The notes under the pieces: model-generated
The model's input: only the letters and a program-made list of their open reading frames with translations
The model's database searches: none
What the model was told of the DNA's origin: nothing
Made by a program: the position numbers and the translations under genes
In this document: positions 44,599-54,087 of the stretch, in pieces
Layout: each line of letters begins with the position of its first letter
Numbering within the stretch: position 1 is the first letter of the stretch
Source: Clostridia bacterium
GTDB taxonomy: Bacteria; Bacillota; Clostridia; Christensenellales; Borkfalkiaceae
DNA: 64,000 nt
Direction of reading: 5' to 3'
Assembly (NCBI GenBank): GCA_017558825.1
Contig: JAFYTO010000014.1
Span: 186,001-250,000, forward strand

Positions 44599-45591
44599 CT
44601 AGTTATTTGAATTAAAAGCTACCCTTATTTTTTCTTCTAATTCTTTTTTGAATTCTACGTTTTCAGTAATATAATCTTTAGCCTTTTCTCTGCCTTGAGC
44701 AAATTTATCTCCATTATAACTAAACCAAGCACCAGACTTTTGAATAATATCAAATTCAACACCAAGGTCAAGTAAGCAACCTTCTTGAGAAATACCCTTA
44801 CCGTAAATAATATCAAACTCAGCGGTTTTAAATGGTGGAGCAACTTTATTTTTTACAATTTTTGCTTTTGTTCTATTACCAATTAAACCTTCAGTATCTT
44901 TTAAAGCATCAGCCTTTCTAACGTCAATTCTAATACTTGCATAGAATTTAAGCGCCTTGCCGCCAGGTGTAACTTCAGGATTACCAAACATAATGCCAAC
45001 CTTTTCACGGAGTTGGTTAATGAATATAACACAAGTTTTACTCTTATTTGTAATACCTGTAAGCTTTCTTAAAGCTTGTGACATAAGCCTTGCTTGTAAA
45101 CCAACGTGTTGGTCGCCCATATCGCCCTCAATTTCAGCTTTAGGAGTGAGTGCTGCAACAGAGTCAATAACTAAAATATCTACCGCACCACTTCTAACTA
45201 AACTTTCAGTAATGTCAAGTGCTTGTTCGCCAGTATCTGGCTGAGAAACGTATAAATCTTCTAAATTAACGCCTAATTTTTGCGCATAAGAAGGGTCTAA
45301 CGCATGCTCAGCATCAATAAACGCAGCTATACCGCCAGCCTTTTGAGTTTCAGCAATTATGTGAAGTGCTACCGTTGTTTTACCAGATGATTCAGGACCG
45401 TAAATTTCAACTATACGTCCACGTGGAACACCGCCAACACCAAGGGCAAGGTCAAGCGATAAACAGCCCGTTGGAATAACTTCAACGTTAATGTCTGCCG
45501 CGCCAGAGCCAAGCTTCATAATTGCGCCTTTGCCATATTGCTTTTCAATTTGGTTTAACACCTGTTCAAGTGCCTTTTGTTTTTCATCCAT
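44599..45591 (-). CDS. recA: Recombinase RecA
   Basis: 330 residues, at the short end of the family because the acidic C-terminal tail is reduced. Walker [46 protein letters not shown] (Walker B), loop L2 [21 protein letters not shown]. It drives homologous recombination and LexA cleavage. It follows the short cinA by 24 bases and I see neither a clear promoter nor a LexA-type dyad in that gap, so it seems to be transcribed from ftsK/rimO/cinA. Confidence 0.97.
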   Translation of the reverse strand: MDEKQKALEQVLNQIEKQYGKGAIMKLGSGAADINVEVIPTGCLSLDLALGVGGVPRGRIVEIYGPESSGKTTVALHIIAETQKAGGIAAFIDAEHALDPSYAQKLGVNLEDLYVSQPDTGEQALDITESLVRSGAVDILVIDSVAALTPKAEIEGDMGDQHVGLQARLMSQALRKLTGITNKSKTCVIFINQLREKVGIMFGNPEVTPGGKALKFYASIRIDVRKADALKDTEGLIGNRTKAKIVKNKVAPPFKTAEFDIIYGKGISQEGCLLDLGVEFDIIQKSGAWFSYNGDKFAQGREKAKDYITENVEFKKELEEKIRVAFNSNN

Positions 45592-45615
45592 ATTTATATC
45601 CTCTTAAAATTTTTT

Positions 45616-46338
45616 TTATAAATTATAAATGCCGTATTTTAGCGCTTTTATTGCTAAAAAGATGGCAGTTTCTACACCTTGACGACAAATTTCTTGCCTA
45701 TTTCCTAAAAAATTATACTTGTGAACAACGGTATGTTCTTCAGTTGCAACACCTATATAACACAGCCCAACCGGCAAACCGCTTTTATCACTGTTTGGCC
45801 CAGCAAGGCCTGTTGTTGAAAGCGCTATAGTAGAATTGCCTTGCATAATTAAACCTTTACTCATTTGATATGCAACTTTACTACTAACCGCTCCCAACTC
45901 GTCTATAGATTGCTCGCTTACGCCAAGCCTATTAATTTTTGAGTTTTCATTATAACAAACTATCCCTTCGTAAAAAACGTTACTTGCTCCACTTTGCGAG
46001 GTTATCTCTTTTGAAATTCCACCGCCTGTAAACGATTCGGCTACGCTAATTATTCCTTTTTGCAAGGTTAATATTTTAACTAATTGCTCGCTTAAAGAAA
46101 CGTCGTTTTCCGCATAGATATTAGATTGAAAATTGCTTAAAAATTCTTTTAAAAACCCATCTTTTTGAGTATCGGTAAACGATGACAAGTCTAAATTTAA
46201 GGTAACGTCTTTATAAGTTGTTTTTATTGTGAATTTACAATTCTTAACACTTAAAAATTCGTTCAATTTATTAACGTTAACCGCGTATAATTTAAAGCAA
46301 AATATTCCGTTGTTAAAACATAAACCAGTATTATTCAT
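45616..46338 (-). CDS. CinA-family protein lacking the N-terminal MoCF domain
   Basis: 240 residues. Residues about 15-80 match the middle KH-type region of CinA, and 85-240 are the CinA C-terminal deamidase domain (GIISVAESFTGGGISKEIT, STTGLAGPNSDKSGLPVGLCYIGV, ICRQGVETAIFLA). Full CinA is ~410 residues with an N-terminal MoCF/ADP-ribose pyrophosphatase domain, which is missing; no remnant is visible before the ATG because rimO ends 4 bases earlier. The retained domain is the nicotinamide-mononucleotide deamidase. Linkage to recA is the usual cinA-recA pairing. Confidence 0.85.
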   Translation of the reverse strand: MNNTGLCFNNGIFCFKLYAVNVNKLNEFLSVKNCKFTIKTTYKDVTLNLDLSSFTDTQKDGFLKEFLSNFQSNIYAENDVSLSEQLVKILTLQKGIISVAESFTGGGISKEITSQSGASNVFYEGIVCYNENSKINRLGVSEQSIDELGAVSSKVAYQMSKGLIMQGNSTIALSTTGLAGPNSDKSGLPVGLCYIGVATEEHTVVHKYNFLGNRQEICRQGVETAIFLAIKALKYGIYNL

Positions 46339-46341
46339 TGC

Positions 46342-47664
46342 TTAACCTACAACCGTTCCAAACAAGTCGTAATCGTTTGAATTAGTAATTAAAACTTCGT
46401 AATATTCGCCTTGATTTATACAATCGTTAGACGTTATGTAAACCCTACCGTCAATTTCAGGAGCATTAAAGTATGCCCTACCATAAAACGATTGATTTTC
46501 ATAATCAACGCCGTCACATAAAACTTTTATAGTTTTACCAACAAAACTCTTTAAATTTTTTCTAGATATTTGACGTTGAACATTATATAACTTTTTAACT
46601 CTTTCTTCTTTAACTTTTTCTTCTATTTGACCAGCTAATTTATATGCAGGAGTGCCCTCTTCGCGCGAATAAGCAAAGAATCCACAGTTAAAGAATTTAG
46701 CTTTTTTAACAAACTCAAGTAAATTGTTAAAATCTTCTTCAGTCTCTCTTGGAAATCCTGCTATAAAAGTGCTTCTTAGCGCTATTTGAGGTATTTCACT
46801 TTTAAGTTTATTAACTAATGCTAAGTAACTTTCAAAACTGCCTTTTCTATTCATTAATTTTAATATTGGATTAGAAGCGTGTTGAAGTGGAATATCTAAA
46901 TATTTTAAAACTTTATCGTTATTTTTAATTTCTTCAATAAGTTCATTAGTTATCATATCTGGATAAGCATATAAAATTCTTATTGAATTAACTTCATCAA
47001 GCGCTGAAAGCTCTTTTATAAGTTTAACAATTTGAGGCTCTCCGTATAAGTCAATTCCGTAGCGCGTTACGTCTTGCGCAACTAGAATGAGTTCGTTAAC
47101 TTGACCTAAATTTTTAACTTCGCTTATTAAATCTTCAATTTTTTGAGACCTATACTTACCACGAATTGATGGAATAAGGCAATATGTACACTTATTATTA
47201 CACCCATCTGCTATTTTAAGGTAATAATAATGACAAGGGGTTGTCAAAACTCTATTTTTTTCTAATAAAAATTCATTTTTATTTACAAAATTTACTCTTT
47301 TACCCTCATAGCAAAGTTTAACAGCTTCAAAAAGCAAATCATAATCGTTAATACCTAAAAAAGCATCAACCTCAACAAACTCTTCAAAAATTTCTTGAAT
47401 AAACTTTTGTGGCAAGCAACCGCAAACAATAATTTTCTCTAATTTTCCAGTTTGCTTCAACTCGTTTATTTCAAAAATAGTATCAATAGCCTCTTTGCGT
47501 GCACTTTCTAAAAACGCACAGGTGTTAACAACTATTATTTGTGCATCCGTAACGCTTGAAGTTATTGTAAAATGCTTACTTGCAACAGCTAAAATACGTT
47601 CACTATCTACCCTATTTTTATCACAACCAAGCGAAATTAATCCTAATTTTTTATTTTGCATCAT
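46342..47664 (-). CDS. rimO: Ribosomal protein S12 methylthiotransferase
   Basis: 440 residues. MTTase N-domain GLISLGCDKNRVDSE, NTCAFLESARKEA, VCGCLPQ; radical-SAM ADGCNNKCTYCLIPSIRGKY; C-terminal TRAM domain. The sequence GLISLGCDKN separates RimO from MiaB (both present in the window). It adds a methylthio group to an Asp of S12. It begins 5 bases after the ftsK stop and is followed 3 bases later by the short cinA. Confidence 0.93.
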   Translation of the reverse strand: MMQNKKLGLISLGCDKNRVDSERILAVASKHFTITSSVTDAQIIVVNTCAFLESARKEAIDTIFEINELKQTGKLEKIIVCGCLPQKFIQEIFEEFVEVDAFLGINDYDLLFEAVKLCYEGKRVNFVNKNEFLLEKNRVLTTPCHYYYLKIADGCNNKCTYCLIPSIRGKYRSQKIEDLISEVKNLGQVNELILVAQDVTRYGIDLYGEPQIVKLIKELSALDEVNSIRILYAYPDMITNELIEEIKNNDKVLKYLDIPLQHASNPILKLMNRKGSFESYLALVNKLKSEIPQIALRSTFIAGFPRETEEDFNNLLEFVKKAKFFNCGFFAYSREEGTPAYKLAGQIEEKVKEERVKKLYNVQRQISRKNLKSFVGKTIKVLCDGVDYENQSFYGRAYFNAPEIDGRVYITSNDCINQGEYYEVLITNSNDYDLFGTVVG

Positions 47665-47669
47665 AAGTA

Positions 47670-50447
47670 TTAACTTTCACCACCAAATTTTTCTTCAAAT
47701 TCTTCTAATGGCATTATCATTTGATGTTTTTTATCTATAACGTTTGGCGTAATATAGCCATTATCAGTAAGCCAATCTATAATTTTTGCCGCTCTTGGAT
47801 AGCCTACGCCTAGTTTGCGTTGTAAAAGTGAAACTGAAAGCCCACCATAATCATACCCTGTTTTAATTGCTTTAACATAAAGAGGGTCGTTAGCCAAATT
47901 ATCACCGTTTGGTTGAGCAGAAGACTGTCCTGAATTTTGCCTTTCTTCTTGAGAATTTTCACTTGCAGAAACGCTTGCTTTTATTTTAGCCCAATTGTTA
48001 TGGTCAAAGTATTTTTCGTTATTGTTAGAAACGTAATCAATAACGTCATACATTTCCTCATCAGACACGTACGCACCCATAACACGCTCAACGGCATACA
48101 TACCGTTAGTTTTATATAAACAGTCACCTCTACCCAAAAGCTTTTCTGCGCCAATTTCACCTAAACTTGTCATAGAATCGTATTGAGATGATGCTTTAAA
48201 CACAATTCTTGACGGTAAGTTAGACTTAATAGGACCTTCTATAATATCAACTGACGGCCTTTGCGCAGCCAATACAAGATGGATTCCCGCAGCACGAGCC
48301 TTTTGAGCAATAGCTCACACTTTAACGCCAACACCTTTTTTATCTTGAAGCATAATGTCGGCAAATTCATCGATAATAATTACAATTCTTGGCATAATTT
48401 TAGTGCCGTTAGCTCTTGCCTTAGTATTGTAATCTTTTATGTTTTTAGCACGCATTTTAGCAAGTTCACGATACCTATTTTCCATCTCGTCAACTGCCCA
48501 CGTAAGCATAGCGTTAGTTGTAGGCACGTCTTCAATAATTTCGTCAAACATCATATGAGGAACGTCCTTAAACGGTTCTAAATCAACACGCTTAGGGTCA
48601 ACAATAACAAATCTCAACTCATCTGGACCGTATTTAACCATTAAACTAATAATAAGTGAGTTTAAGCATACGCTCTTACCAGAACCAGTTGTACCTGTAA
48701 CTAGCAAGTGAGGCATATCGGCAATGTCAAGCGATACAGGCTTACCTATAACGTCTTTACCAAGGGCAAAAGTAAGAGAGAACGGTTTAGAATTTATAAA
48801 GTCGTCACTAGAAATTATGTCTTTTATACTAACGCTATCCATAGTGCTATTAGGCACTTCAATGCCCACGTAAGAAGTGTTAGGTATTGGCGCTATCATA
48901 CGAATAGCACTTTTTGCAGCAATTCTTAAATTGAGGTCGTTTTGCTTACTAGTAACCTTGCTTAAAGGTACGTCAGGCGGAATTTCAATATCAAATCTTG
49001 TAACGGCCGGACCACGGTATATACGTGCGATAGTCGTATCTACGCCAAAACGTGAAAGCGTAGACAATATTCGTTCTTTAACCTCTGCTTTAAACACTTC
49101 AATTTCATAATTGTTTTGGGTATTGTCAATAGTTTTAAATAATGAAATTGGTGGAGCGTTATACTTATAGTCTAAAGGCATATTCTCTATAATACGTTTT
49201 TGACTATTGTCTATAGGCTCTAAAATAGCAGTTTCTTCATCTTCTTCAATAGCATCACAAAAATCGTTGTCATCATTTTCAAAATTAGACTGCTCTTCAT
49301 ATTGGTTTTCAAAGTATGAAGAAATGTTTTGAGCTGAATTCAACTCTTCGCTATCAAACTCATCATCAAAAGTATTATCATTTTCAAATAATGACGATGC
49401 TGGAACTTCAGTATTATACGAATTATCAACCTCTGTAAATTCAGGTGGTGTAAAACTTTTTTTAATAGGTTCAGAAACCATATTACCTTCTACACTTGGC
49501 TTAGGAATATTAGTTTGAGGCGGATAATGCGATTGACCGTTTTGGAATGAATTATTATAAGTTTGAGAATAAGTAGGCGGAGTACCATACAAAATGCGCA
49601 TTGCATTTTCACGGTCTATATTATACCTTTCAACGTCAGCCTCATTAACATTTGGCACGTTATAATTGTTGCCGTTATTATAATTATTGCCTACATTATT
49701 ATAACCAAAATTAGTGTTTTGAGGTTGATATGGATTTTGATTAGCATTATTAAAGCCGTAATTATTTAAATTTGGTTGAGCATAATTAGGCGTATCAACT
49801 TGAACGAATTTAGGTTCTTCAGGTTGTTTTGGCTCATTACCGCTATTTTGGTTAAATTGGCCGTTATTTACAGGATAATCACGTACGCCACTAATTTTAA
49901 CGTACAAGCTTGAACGGAATTTAACAGCAAAATATAGTATTAAAATTGTTACAAGTGCAAAAACAATAATTGCACCTAGTTTAGTTAAGTATTTTACAAA
50001 CGGATAAGTTACAAGTGAAATTAAAACGCCGCCGGCGCACACGCCAGATAAACCGTTTTTACCGCTATTATATGCATTTAACAAATACTCACTATAAGTG
50101 GACGCAGTTGTTTTAGTTGTAATAACGTTAAGTAAACTTAAAAAAGAAATTAAAAAGAAAATTACGGTTATAAGCGGTTTAACAGCATTTTTATTTATTG
50201 GCTTTTTGCCAAAAAACGCCATAAAACCAAGGTAATTTATAGTTAATAAGAAAGGATATGAAAAATAGCCGAATACACCAAGTAAAAACGACTGAACTTC
50301 ACCGCCAATTAAATAAATAACGTTATTGCCAAACAATAAACAAACGGCAAGCAAAAAAGATGAAATAATTAGCGTTACGCCAAAAAATTCCATTGTAAAA
50401 AATTTATTATCGTTTGTATTGCCCTTAACACCGTTGTTCAACGCCAT
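47670..50447 (-). pseudogene. ftsK: DNA translocase FtsK/SpoIIIE, interrupted by an in-frame TGA
   Basis: Over 2778 bases the frame is continuous except for TGA at 48315-48317. The first part (50447 down, 710 codons) has about four membrane helices (20-165), an Asn/Pro/Gln-rich linker, and the motor with Walker A GTTGSGKSVCLN (585-) and Walker B VIIIDEFADIM (near 693). Directly past the TGA, in the same frame, come AIAQKARAAGIHLVLAAQRP, SNLPSRIVFKASS, GAEKLLGRGDCLY, and the C-terminal gamma winged helix (GGLSVSLLQRKLGVGYPRAA). No base is gained or lost. As I recall, relatives often have Cys at this column, so one base change would explain it. Error or a real nonsense mutation cannot be told apart here. 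Confidence 0.8.
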
Positions 50448-50467
50448 AAACCTACCTTAATTTAAAT

Positions 50468-50489
50468 AATCTTTAATAAATTAAAGATT
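50468..50489 (-). promoter_or_regulatory. Inverted repeat at the ftsK transcript start
   Basis: AATCTTTAAT and ATTAAAGATT, perfect 10-bp arms with a 2-base centre, beginning about 10 bases after the -10. It could be a 5' hairpin or an operator. Confidence 0.55.
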
Positions 50490-50498
50490 GCTTGTTTT

Positions 50499-50527
50499 AT
50501 TATAACATACGTTTTATGCTTTTGCAA
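50499..50527 (-). promoter_or_regulatory. Promoter of ftsK-rimO-cinA-recA
   Basis: Minus strand: -35 TTGCAA (50522-50527), 17-base spacer, -10 TATAAT (50499-50504). Confidence 0.75.
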
Positions 50528-50627
50528 TGCTTATTTTTAATTATAAGAAATATTTTTTTAATATGAAGTAAAATTGACGTAAAATACTAAATAAATACAT
50601 TATTTTACATTTTTTATAACAAAAAAA

Positions 50628-50663
50628 ATTAGCCTAAAACGGCATAGACCGAATTAGGCTAAT
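50628..50663 (-). terminator. Terminator after acpP
   Basis: ATTAGCCTAA pairs with TTAGGCTAAT, with CGG/CCG inside; a T-run follows on the minus strand. 20 bases past the acpP stop. Confidence 0.8.
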
Positions 50664-50682
50664 AATTTATTATTTAGTTATT

Positions 50683-50910
50683 TTAGTTTTTTTCAATAAT
50701 GTCAACTATATCTTTAACAGTTTTAATATTTTCTGTTTCATCATCAGAAATAGTAATGCCAAAATTTTCCTCCATTGCTAAAAGCATTTCAACAAGGTCA
50801 AGCGAGTCAGCACCAAGATCTTTAATAATTTCACTTTCTAATGTAATCTTTTCTTCTGCCACGCCAAGATTTTCAACGAGTAAATTTTTAACTTTTTCAA
50901 AATTAGACAT
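50683..50910 (-). CDS. acpP: Acyl carrier protein
   Basis: 75 residues, highly acidic. The phosphopantetheine site GADSLDLVEML carries the modified Ser, and the fold ends in VKDIVDIIEKN. It carries growing acyl chains in type II fatty acid synthesis. GGAGG lies before the ATG, and it has a consensus promoter and a terminator of its own. No other fab gene is near. Confidence 0.95.
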   Translation of the reverse strand: MSNFEKVKNLLVENLGVAEEKITLESEIIKDLGADSLDLVEMLLAMEENFGITISDDETENIKTVKDIVDIIEKN

Positions 50911-50939
50911 TTAACATATCCTCCTTAGTTTTCTAGTAG

Positions 50940-50968
50940 ATTATATCAAAATTTTAAAGTGTTGTCAA
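50940..50968 (-). promoter_or_regulatory. acpP promoter (consensus)
   Basis: Minus strand: -35 TTGACA (50963-50968), 17-base spacer, -10 TATAAT (50940-50945), a perfect match to the vegetative consensus; high expression expected. Confidence 0.9.
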
Positions 50969-50998
50969 TTATATAATTAAAATTTATGCCTTTTTGTC

Positions 50999-53170
50999 TT
51001 AATTTATACCTTTAAGCGTTAAAGCAATTCTATTTTTCTTAACGTCAACACCCTTAATTTTAACTTTCAATTGCTGTCCAACCTTTAAAACGTCAGACGG
51101 ATGCTTTATATAAGAATCACTAATTTCAGATATATGAACTAATCCGTCTTGATGTACGCCAAGGTCTATAAAGGCGCCAAAATCAACAACATTTCTAACC
51201 GTGCCGTTAATAATCATACCTTCTTTAAGGTCGTTTATATCCAAAATATCGCTTCTTAATACAGGCTTTGGCAAATCGTCACGCACATCTCTACCCGGCT
51301 TTAAAAGTTCTAAAATAACGTCTTTTAAAGTGTCTTCGCCTAGCCCGCATTTTTTGCTAATAACGTCATAGCCAGCGTCTTTAACTTGAGCTGGAAGATT
51401 TGAAAGTTTAAAGTTTTTAACGTCATCACTAGTATAGCCAAAAATATCTAAAAGCTTATTTACGCCATCATATGACTCTGGGTGCACAGCAGTGTTATCA
51501 AGAATATTTTTACCACCTAAAATTCTTAAGAATCCAGCACACTGTGTATACGCAGATTTTCCAAGTTTGCTTACTTTTAAAAGCTCTTTTCTGTCTTTAA
51601 ACTTACCGTTTACCTCACGATATTCAACTATATTTTTTGCTACGCCCGAATTTAACCCCGCAACGTAAGAAAGTAATGATACGCTTGCAGTATTTAAGTC
51701 AACGCCAACGCTATTTACACAGTCTTCAACAGTTCCGCCTAAAACTTTATCTAGCCTAGATTTTTGCATATCGTGTTGATATTGACCAACGCCTATTGAT
51801 TTCGGGTCTATTTTAATAAGTTCAGCAAGAGGGTCTTGAAGCCTTCTTGCTATAGAAACGGCAGACCTTTCAGAAACGTCATAATCAGGAAATTCTTTTG
51901 CTCCTAATTCTGAGGCCGAGTAAACCGAAGCACCAGCCTCACTAACAACGATATATGAAACGCTTTCATTAATTTCCTTAATAAGGTCGGCAATAAAAAT
52001 TTCACTTTCTTTTGACGCAGTTCCATTTCCAATAGAAATTACGTTAATTTTGTATTTTTTAATTAAATTTTTAACTATTACTTTAGCATTTTCTATTTGT
52101 TTTTCATTTTGTAAAGTTGGATAAATAACAGCTTTATCTAAAACCTTGCCCGTTTCATCTACAACAGCAAGTTTACATCCTGTTCTATAACCCGGGTCAT
52201 AGCCTAAAACAATTTTATTTTTAAGCGGTGGCTGCATTAAAAGTGGCCTTAGATTAGTTTCAAAAGTTTTAATGGCTTTTTCTTGCGCATTTTCAGTAAG
52301 CAACGCACGAACTTCCCTTTCAATAGAAGGCTCAATTAACCTAGTATAAGCATCGCTAGCACTATCTTTTAAAATTTGAGCATATGCACTTTCACATTTA
52401 ATAATAGAATTTTCACAAATGGCAACGCCAAGCGCTTTGTCAATAACAAGTTTAACTTTTAAAGCTTCATCACTCTCACCACGATTAAGAGCTAAAACTC
52501 TATGACCTTTTAAATTTGATATAGGTTCGGAAAAGTTATTGTACATTTCATAAACGCTATACCTCTTATCTTCTTCATTAAGCCCTTTAACAAATACGGA
52601 AGATATAACGCCTATTTTTAAAAACATTTTTCTTAATTTCTTTCTAAGCTCAGCATCATCGCTAATCTTTTCCGCTATAATATCTTTTGCACCGTCAAGC
52701 GCATCTTTAGTAGAATTTACTTCAAGCTCACTATTTATATAAGGCGCGCAAAGCTTATCAAAATCAACTAGTTTTTCTTTTTGTAAAATTATAGTTTCAG
52801 CAAGCGGTAACAAGCCTTTAGAGATAGCAACGGTTGCACGAGTTTTCTTCTTTTGTTTAAAAGGCCTATAAACGTCCTCAACTTCAGTTAAAGTTACTGC
52901 ATTTTGAAGCGCAACTTCTATTTCTTCAGTCAATTTACCTTGCTCTTCTATCGAACGTTTTACGTCATCTTTACGTTTTTCTAAGTTCCTTAAATACTCA
53001 AGCCTGTCGGCAAAAGAACGCAATACTTGGTCATCAATGTGGCCGGTAAGTTCTTTTCTATATCTTGCTATAAAAGGAATAGTATTACCTTCGTCTAATA
53101 AAGAAACTATGTTGTTTAAGTGTTCTAACGTTAAATTAAATTCTTGCTGCAATTGATTAATTAAGTTCAT
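50999..53170 (-). CDS. tex: Tex-family RNA-binding protein
   Basis: 723 residues. N-terminal helical Tex domain (TIPFIARYRKELTGHIDD, VEDVYRPFKQKKKTRAT), YqgF-like RNase H fold (VLGYDPGYRTGCKLAVVD), helix-hairpin-helix region (GVGQYQHDMQKSRLDKVLG, VGVDLNTASVSLLSYVAGL), and a C-terminal S1 domain (GTVRNVVDFGAFIDLGVHQDGLVHISEI). Tex is a nucleic-acid-binding factor linked to transcription and stress. A 20-base palindrome sits at the predicted start of its transcript. Confidence 0.94.
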   Translation of the reverse strand: MNLINQLQQEFNLTLEHLNNIVSLLDEGNTIPFIARYRKELTGHIDDQVLRSFADRLEYLRNLEKRKDDVKRSIEEQGKLTEEIEVALQNAVTLTEVEDVYRPFKQKKKTRATVAISKGLLPLAETIILQKEKLVDFDKLCAPYINSELEVNSTKDALDGAKDIIAEKISDDAELRKKLRKMFLKIGVISSVFVKGLNEEDKRYSVYEMYNNFSEPISNLKGHRVLALNRGESDEALKVKLVIDKALGVAICENSIIKCESAYAQILKDSASDAYTRLIEPSIEREVRALLTENAQEKAIKTFETNLRPLLMQPPLKNKIVLGYDPGYRTGCKLAVVDETGKVLDKAVIYPTLQNEKQIENAKVIVKNLIKKYKINVISIGNGTASKESEIFIADLIKEINESVSYIVVSEAGASVYSASELGAKEFPDYDVSERSAVSIARRLQDPLAELIKIDPKSIGVGQYQHDMQKSRLDKVLGGTVEDCVNSVGVDLNTASVSLLSYVAGLNSGVAKNIVEYREVNGKFKDRKELLKVSKLGKSAYTQCAGFLRILGGKNILDNTAVHPESYDGVNKLLDIFGYTSDDVKNFKLSNLPAQVKDAGYDVISKKCGLGEDTLKDVILELLKPGRDVRDDLPKPVLRSDILDINDLKEGMIINGTVRNVVDFGAFIDLGVHQDGLVHISEISDSYIKHPSDVLKVGQQLKVKIKGVDVKKNRIALTLKGIN

Positions 53171-53200
53171 AAATAAAAAATATAACCGCCTTAAATAATT

Positions 53201-53220
53201 TTTAGTTATTAATAACTAAA
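53201..53220. promoter_or_regulatory. Perfect 20-base palindrome at the tex transcript start
   Basis: TTTAGTTATTAATAACTAAA, identical on both strands, 8 bases past the -10 of the tex promoter. It may be an operator or a 5' hairpin; it lacks the GC core of a usual terminator. Confidence 0.6.
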
Positions 53221-53228
53221 CTAATGAT

Positions 53229-53257
53229 ATTATACACTAAAAATTAAGATAATTCAA
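53229..53257 (-). promoter_or_regulatory. tex promoter
   Basis: Minus strand: -35 TTGAAT (53252-53257), 17-base spacer, -10 TATAAT (53229-53234). Confidence 0.7.
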
Positions 53258-53264
53258 TAGTTTT

Positions 53265-54056
53265 TTAATTAAAATTTTTTCCAAAAAATTCCATCGCATT
53301 TTTATAAAATATACTTTCAATTACATATTTATTATAACCATAACTGTCCAATTTTTTTGCTAATTTAATTAAACTTTTATAGTTTGCAATACCCTTGCAA
53401 AAACTATCACTCCCATAAAAATCTGTACCTAAACAAAGCCTTTTATACCCAAACTTTTGAACAAAATAATCTATATGTTTAACGGCAGTTTCCACCGTAG
53501 GACTTTCACCTAAAAAATAACTTACTAAGGTAAAACCAACAACGCCACCACTATCAATAATTGCACTAATTGTTTGGCTATCAATATTTCTTTTATGATT
53601 ATAAATACTAGTAAAGGCAGTGTGAGTATCTATAACTTTTACACCATTATCAACTAAACTTAATATGCCTCTTTTTGATAGATGAGCAACATCAACGAAA
53701 ACGCCGTTTTCATTAAGAATTTTGCCAACTTTTACACCTTCATCTTTTATAGGAAAATTTAAGTTTACACCATAACCAAATTTATTTTCATCATTATAGG
53801 TTAGCGAACAATATAGAGGTTTTAATGATAATAATTTAGATAAATCCAAGTCAAAATAACCTATATTTTCAAAGGCAACAACTCCGTTTTTGTTAAAATT
53901 TAAATAACTTTTTGCAAGCAAAAAAGCCTCGTTAAAGTTCAAATTTCCACTATACACCACTGCTGGCAAAACAACGTTTTTGCTAAACTTTTTATAGGCT
54001 TTTTTATAGTTTTTTTCACTTGTTAAAAAATCGTTATGCAAATCAAAAATCTTCAT
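53265..54056 (-). CDS. Membrane dipeptidase-like protein (peptidase M19)
   Basis: 263 residues from the ATG at 54056. Metal ligands of the M19 amidohydrolase family are in place: FDLHNDFLT (His-x-Asp), AFENIGYF (Glu), VFVDVAHLSKRG (His), VIDTHTAF (His), CLGTDFYG (Asp). Shorter than typical M19 enzymes (~310-400), without a signal peptide. The family cleaves dipeptides, including D-residue ones. Its start codon lies inside a hairpin that doubles as terminator of the upstream gene. Last gene of a unit with YbaK, DUF554 and an unknown protein. Confidence 0.82.
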   Translation of the reverse strand: MKIFDLHNDFLTSEKNYKKAYKKFSKNVVLPAVVYSGNLNFNEAFLLAKSYLNFNKNGVVAFENIGYFDLDLSKLLSLKPLYCSLTYNDENKFGYGVNLNFPIKDEGVKVGKILNENGVFVDVAHLSKRGILSLVDNGVKVIDTHTAFTSIYNHKRNIDSQTISAIIDSGGVVGFTLVSYFLGESPTVETAVKHIDYFVQKFGYKRLCLGTDFYGSDSFCKGIANYKSLIKLAKKLDSYGYNKYVIESIFYKNAMEFFGKNFN

Positions 54057-54073
54057 ATTTAACAATATGAAGA
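54050..54073 (-). terminator. Hairpin between ybaK and the dipeptidase, covering the start codon
   Basis: TCTTCATATT and AATATGAAGA pair over 10 bp around a 4-base loop, and on the minus strand TTTTT follows. The ATG of the dipeptidase (54054-54056) is in the downstream arm. It could terminate the ybaK message or hide the start codon. Confidence 0.6.
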
Positions 54074-54087
54074 CTTTTATAATTATG

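Noticed and set aside
48315-48317. Selenocysteine codon or TGA read as Trp in ftsK
   Set aside because: TGA clearly ends mutL, plsC and the TVP38-type gene, and no convincing SECIS hairpin follows; nonsense mutation or sequence error is simpler.
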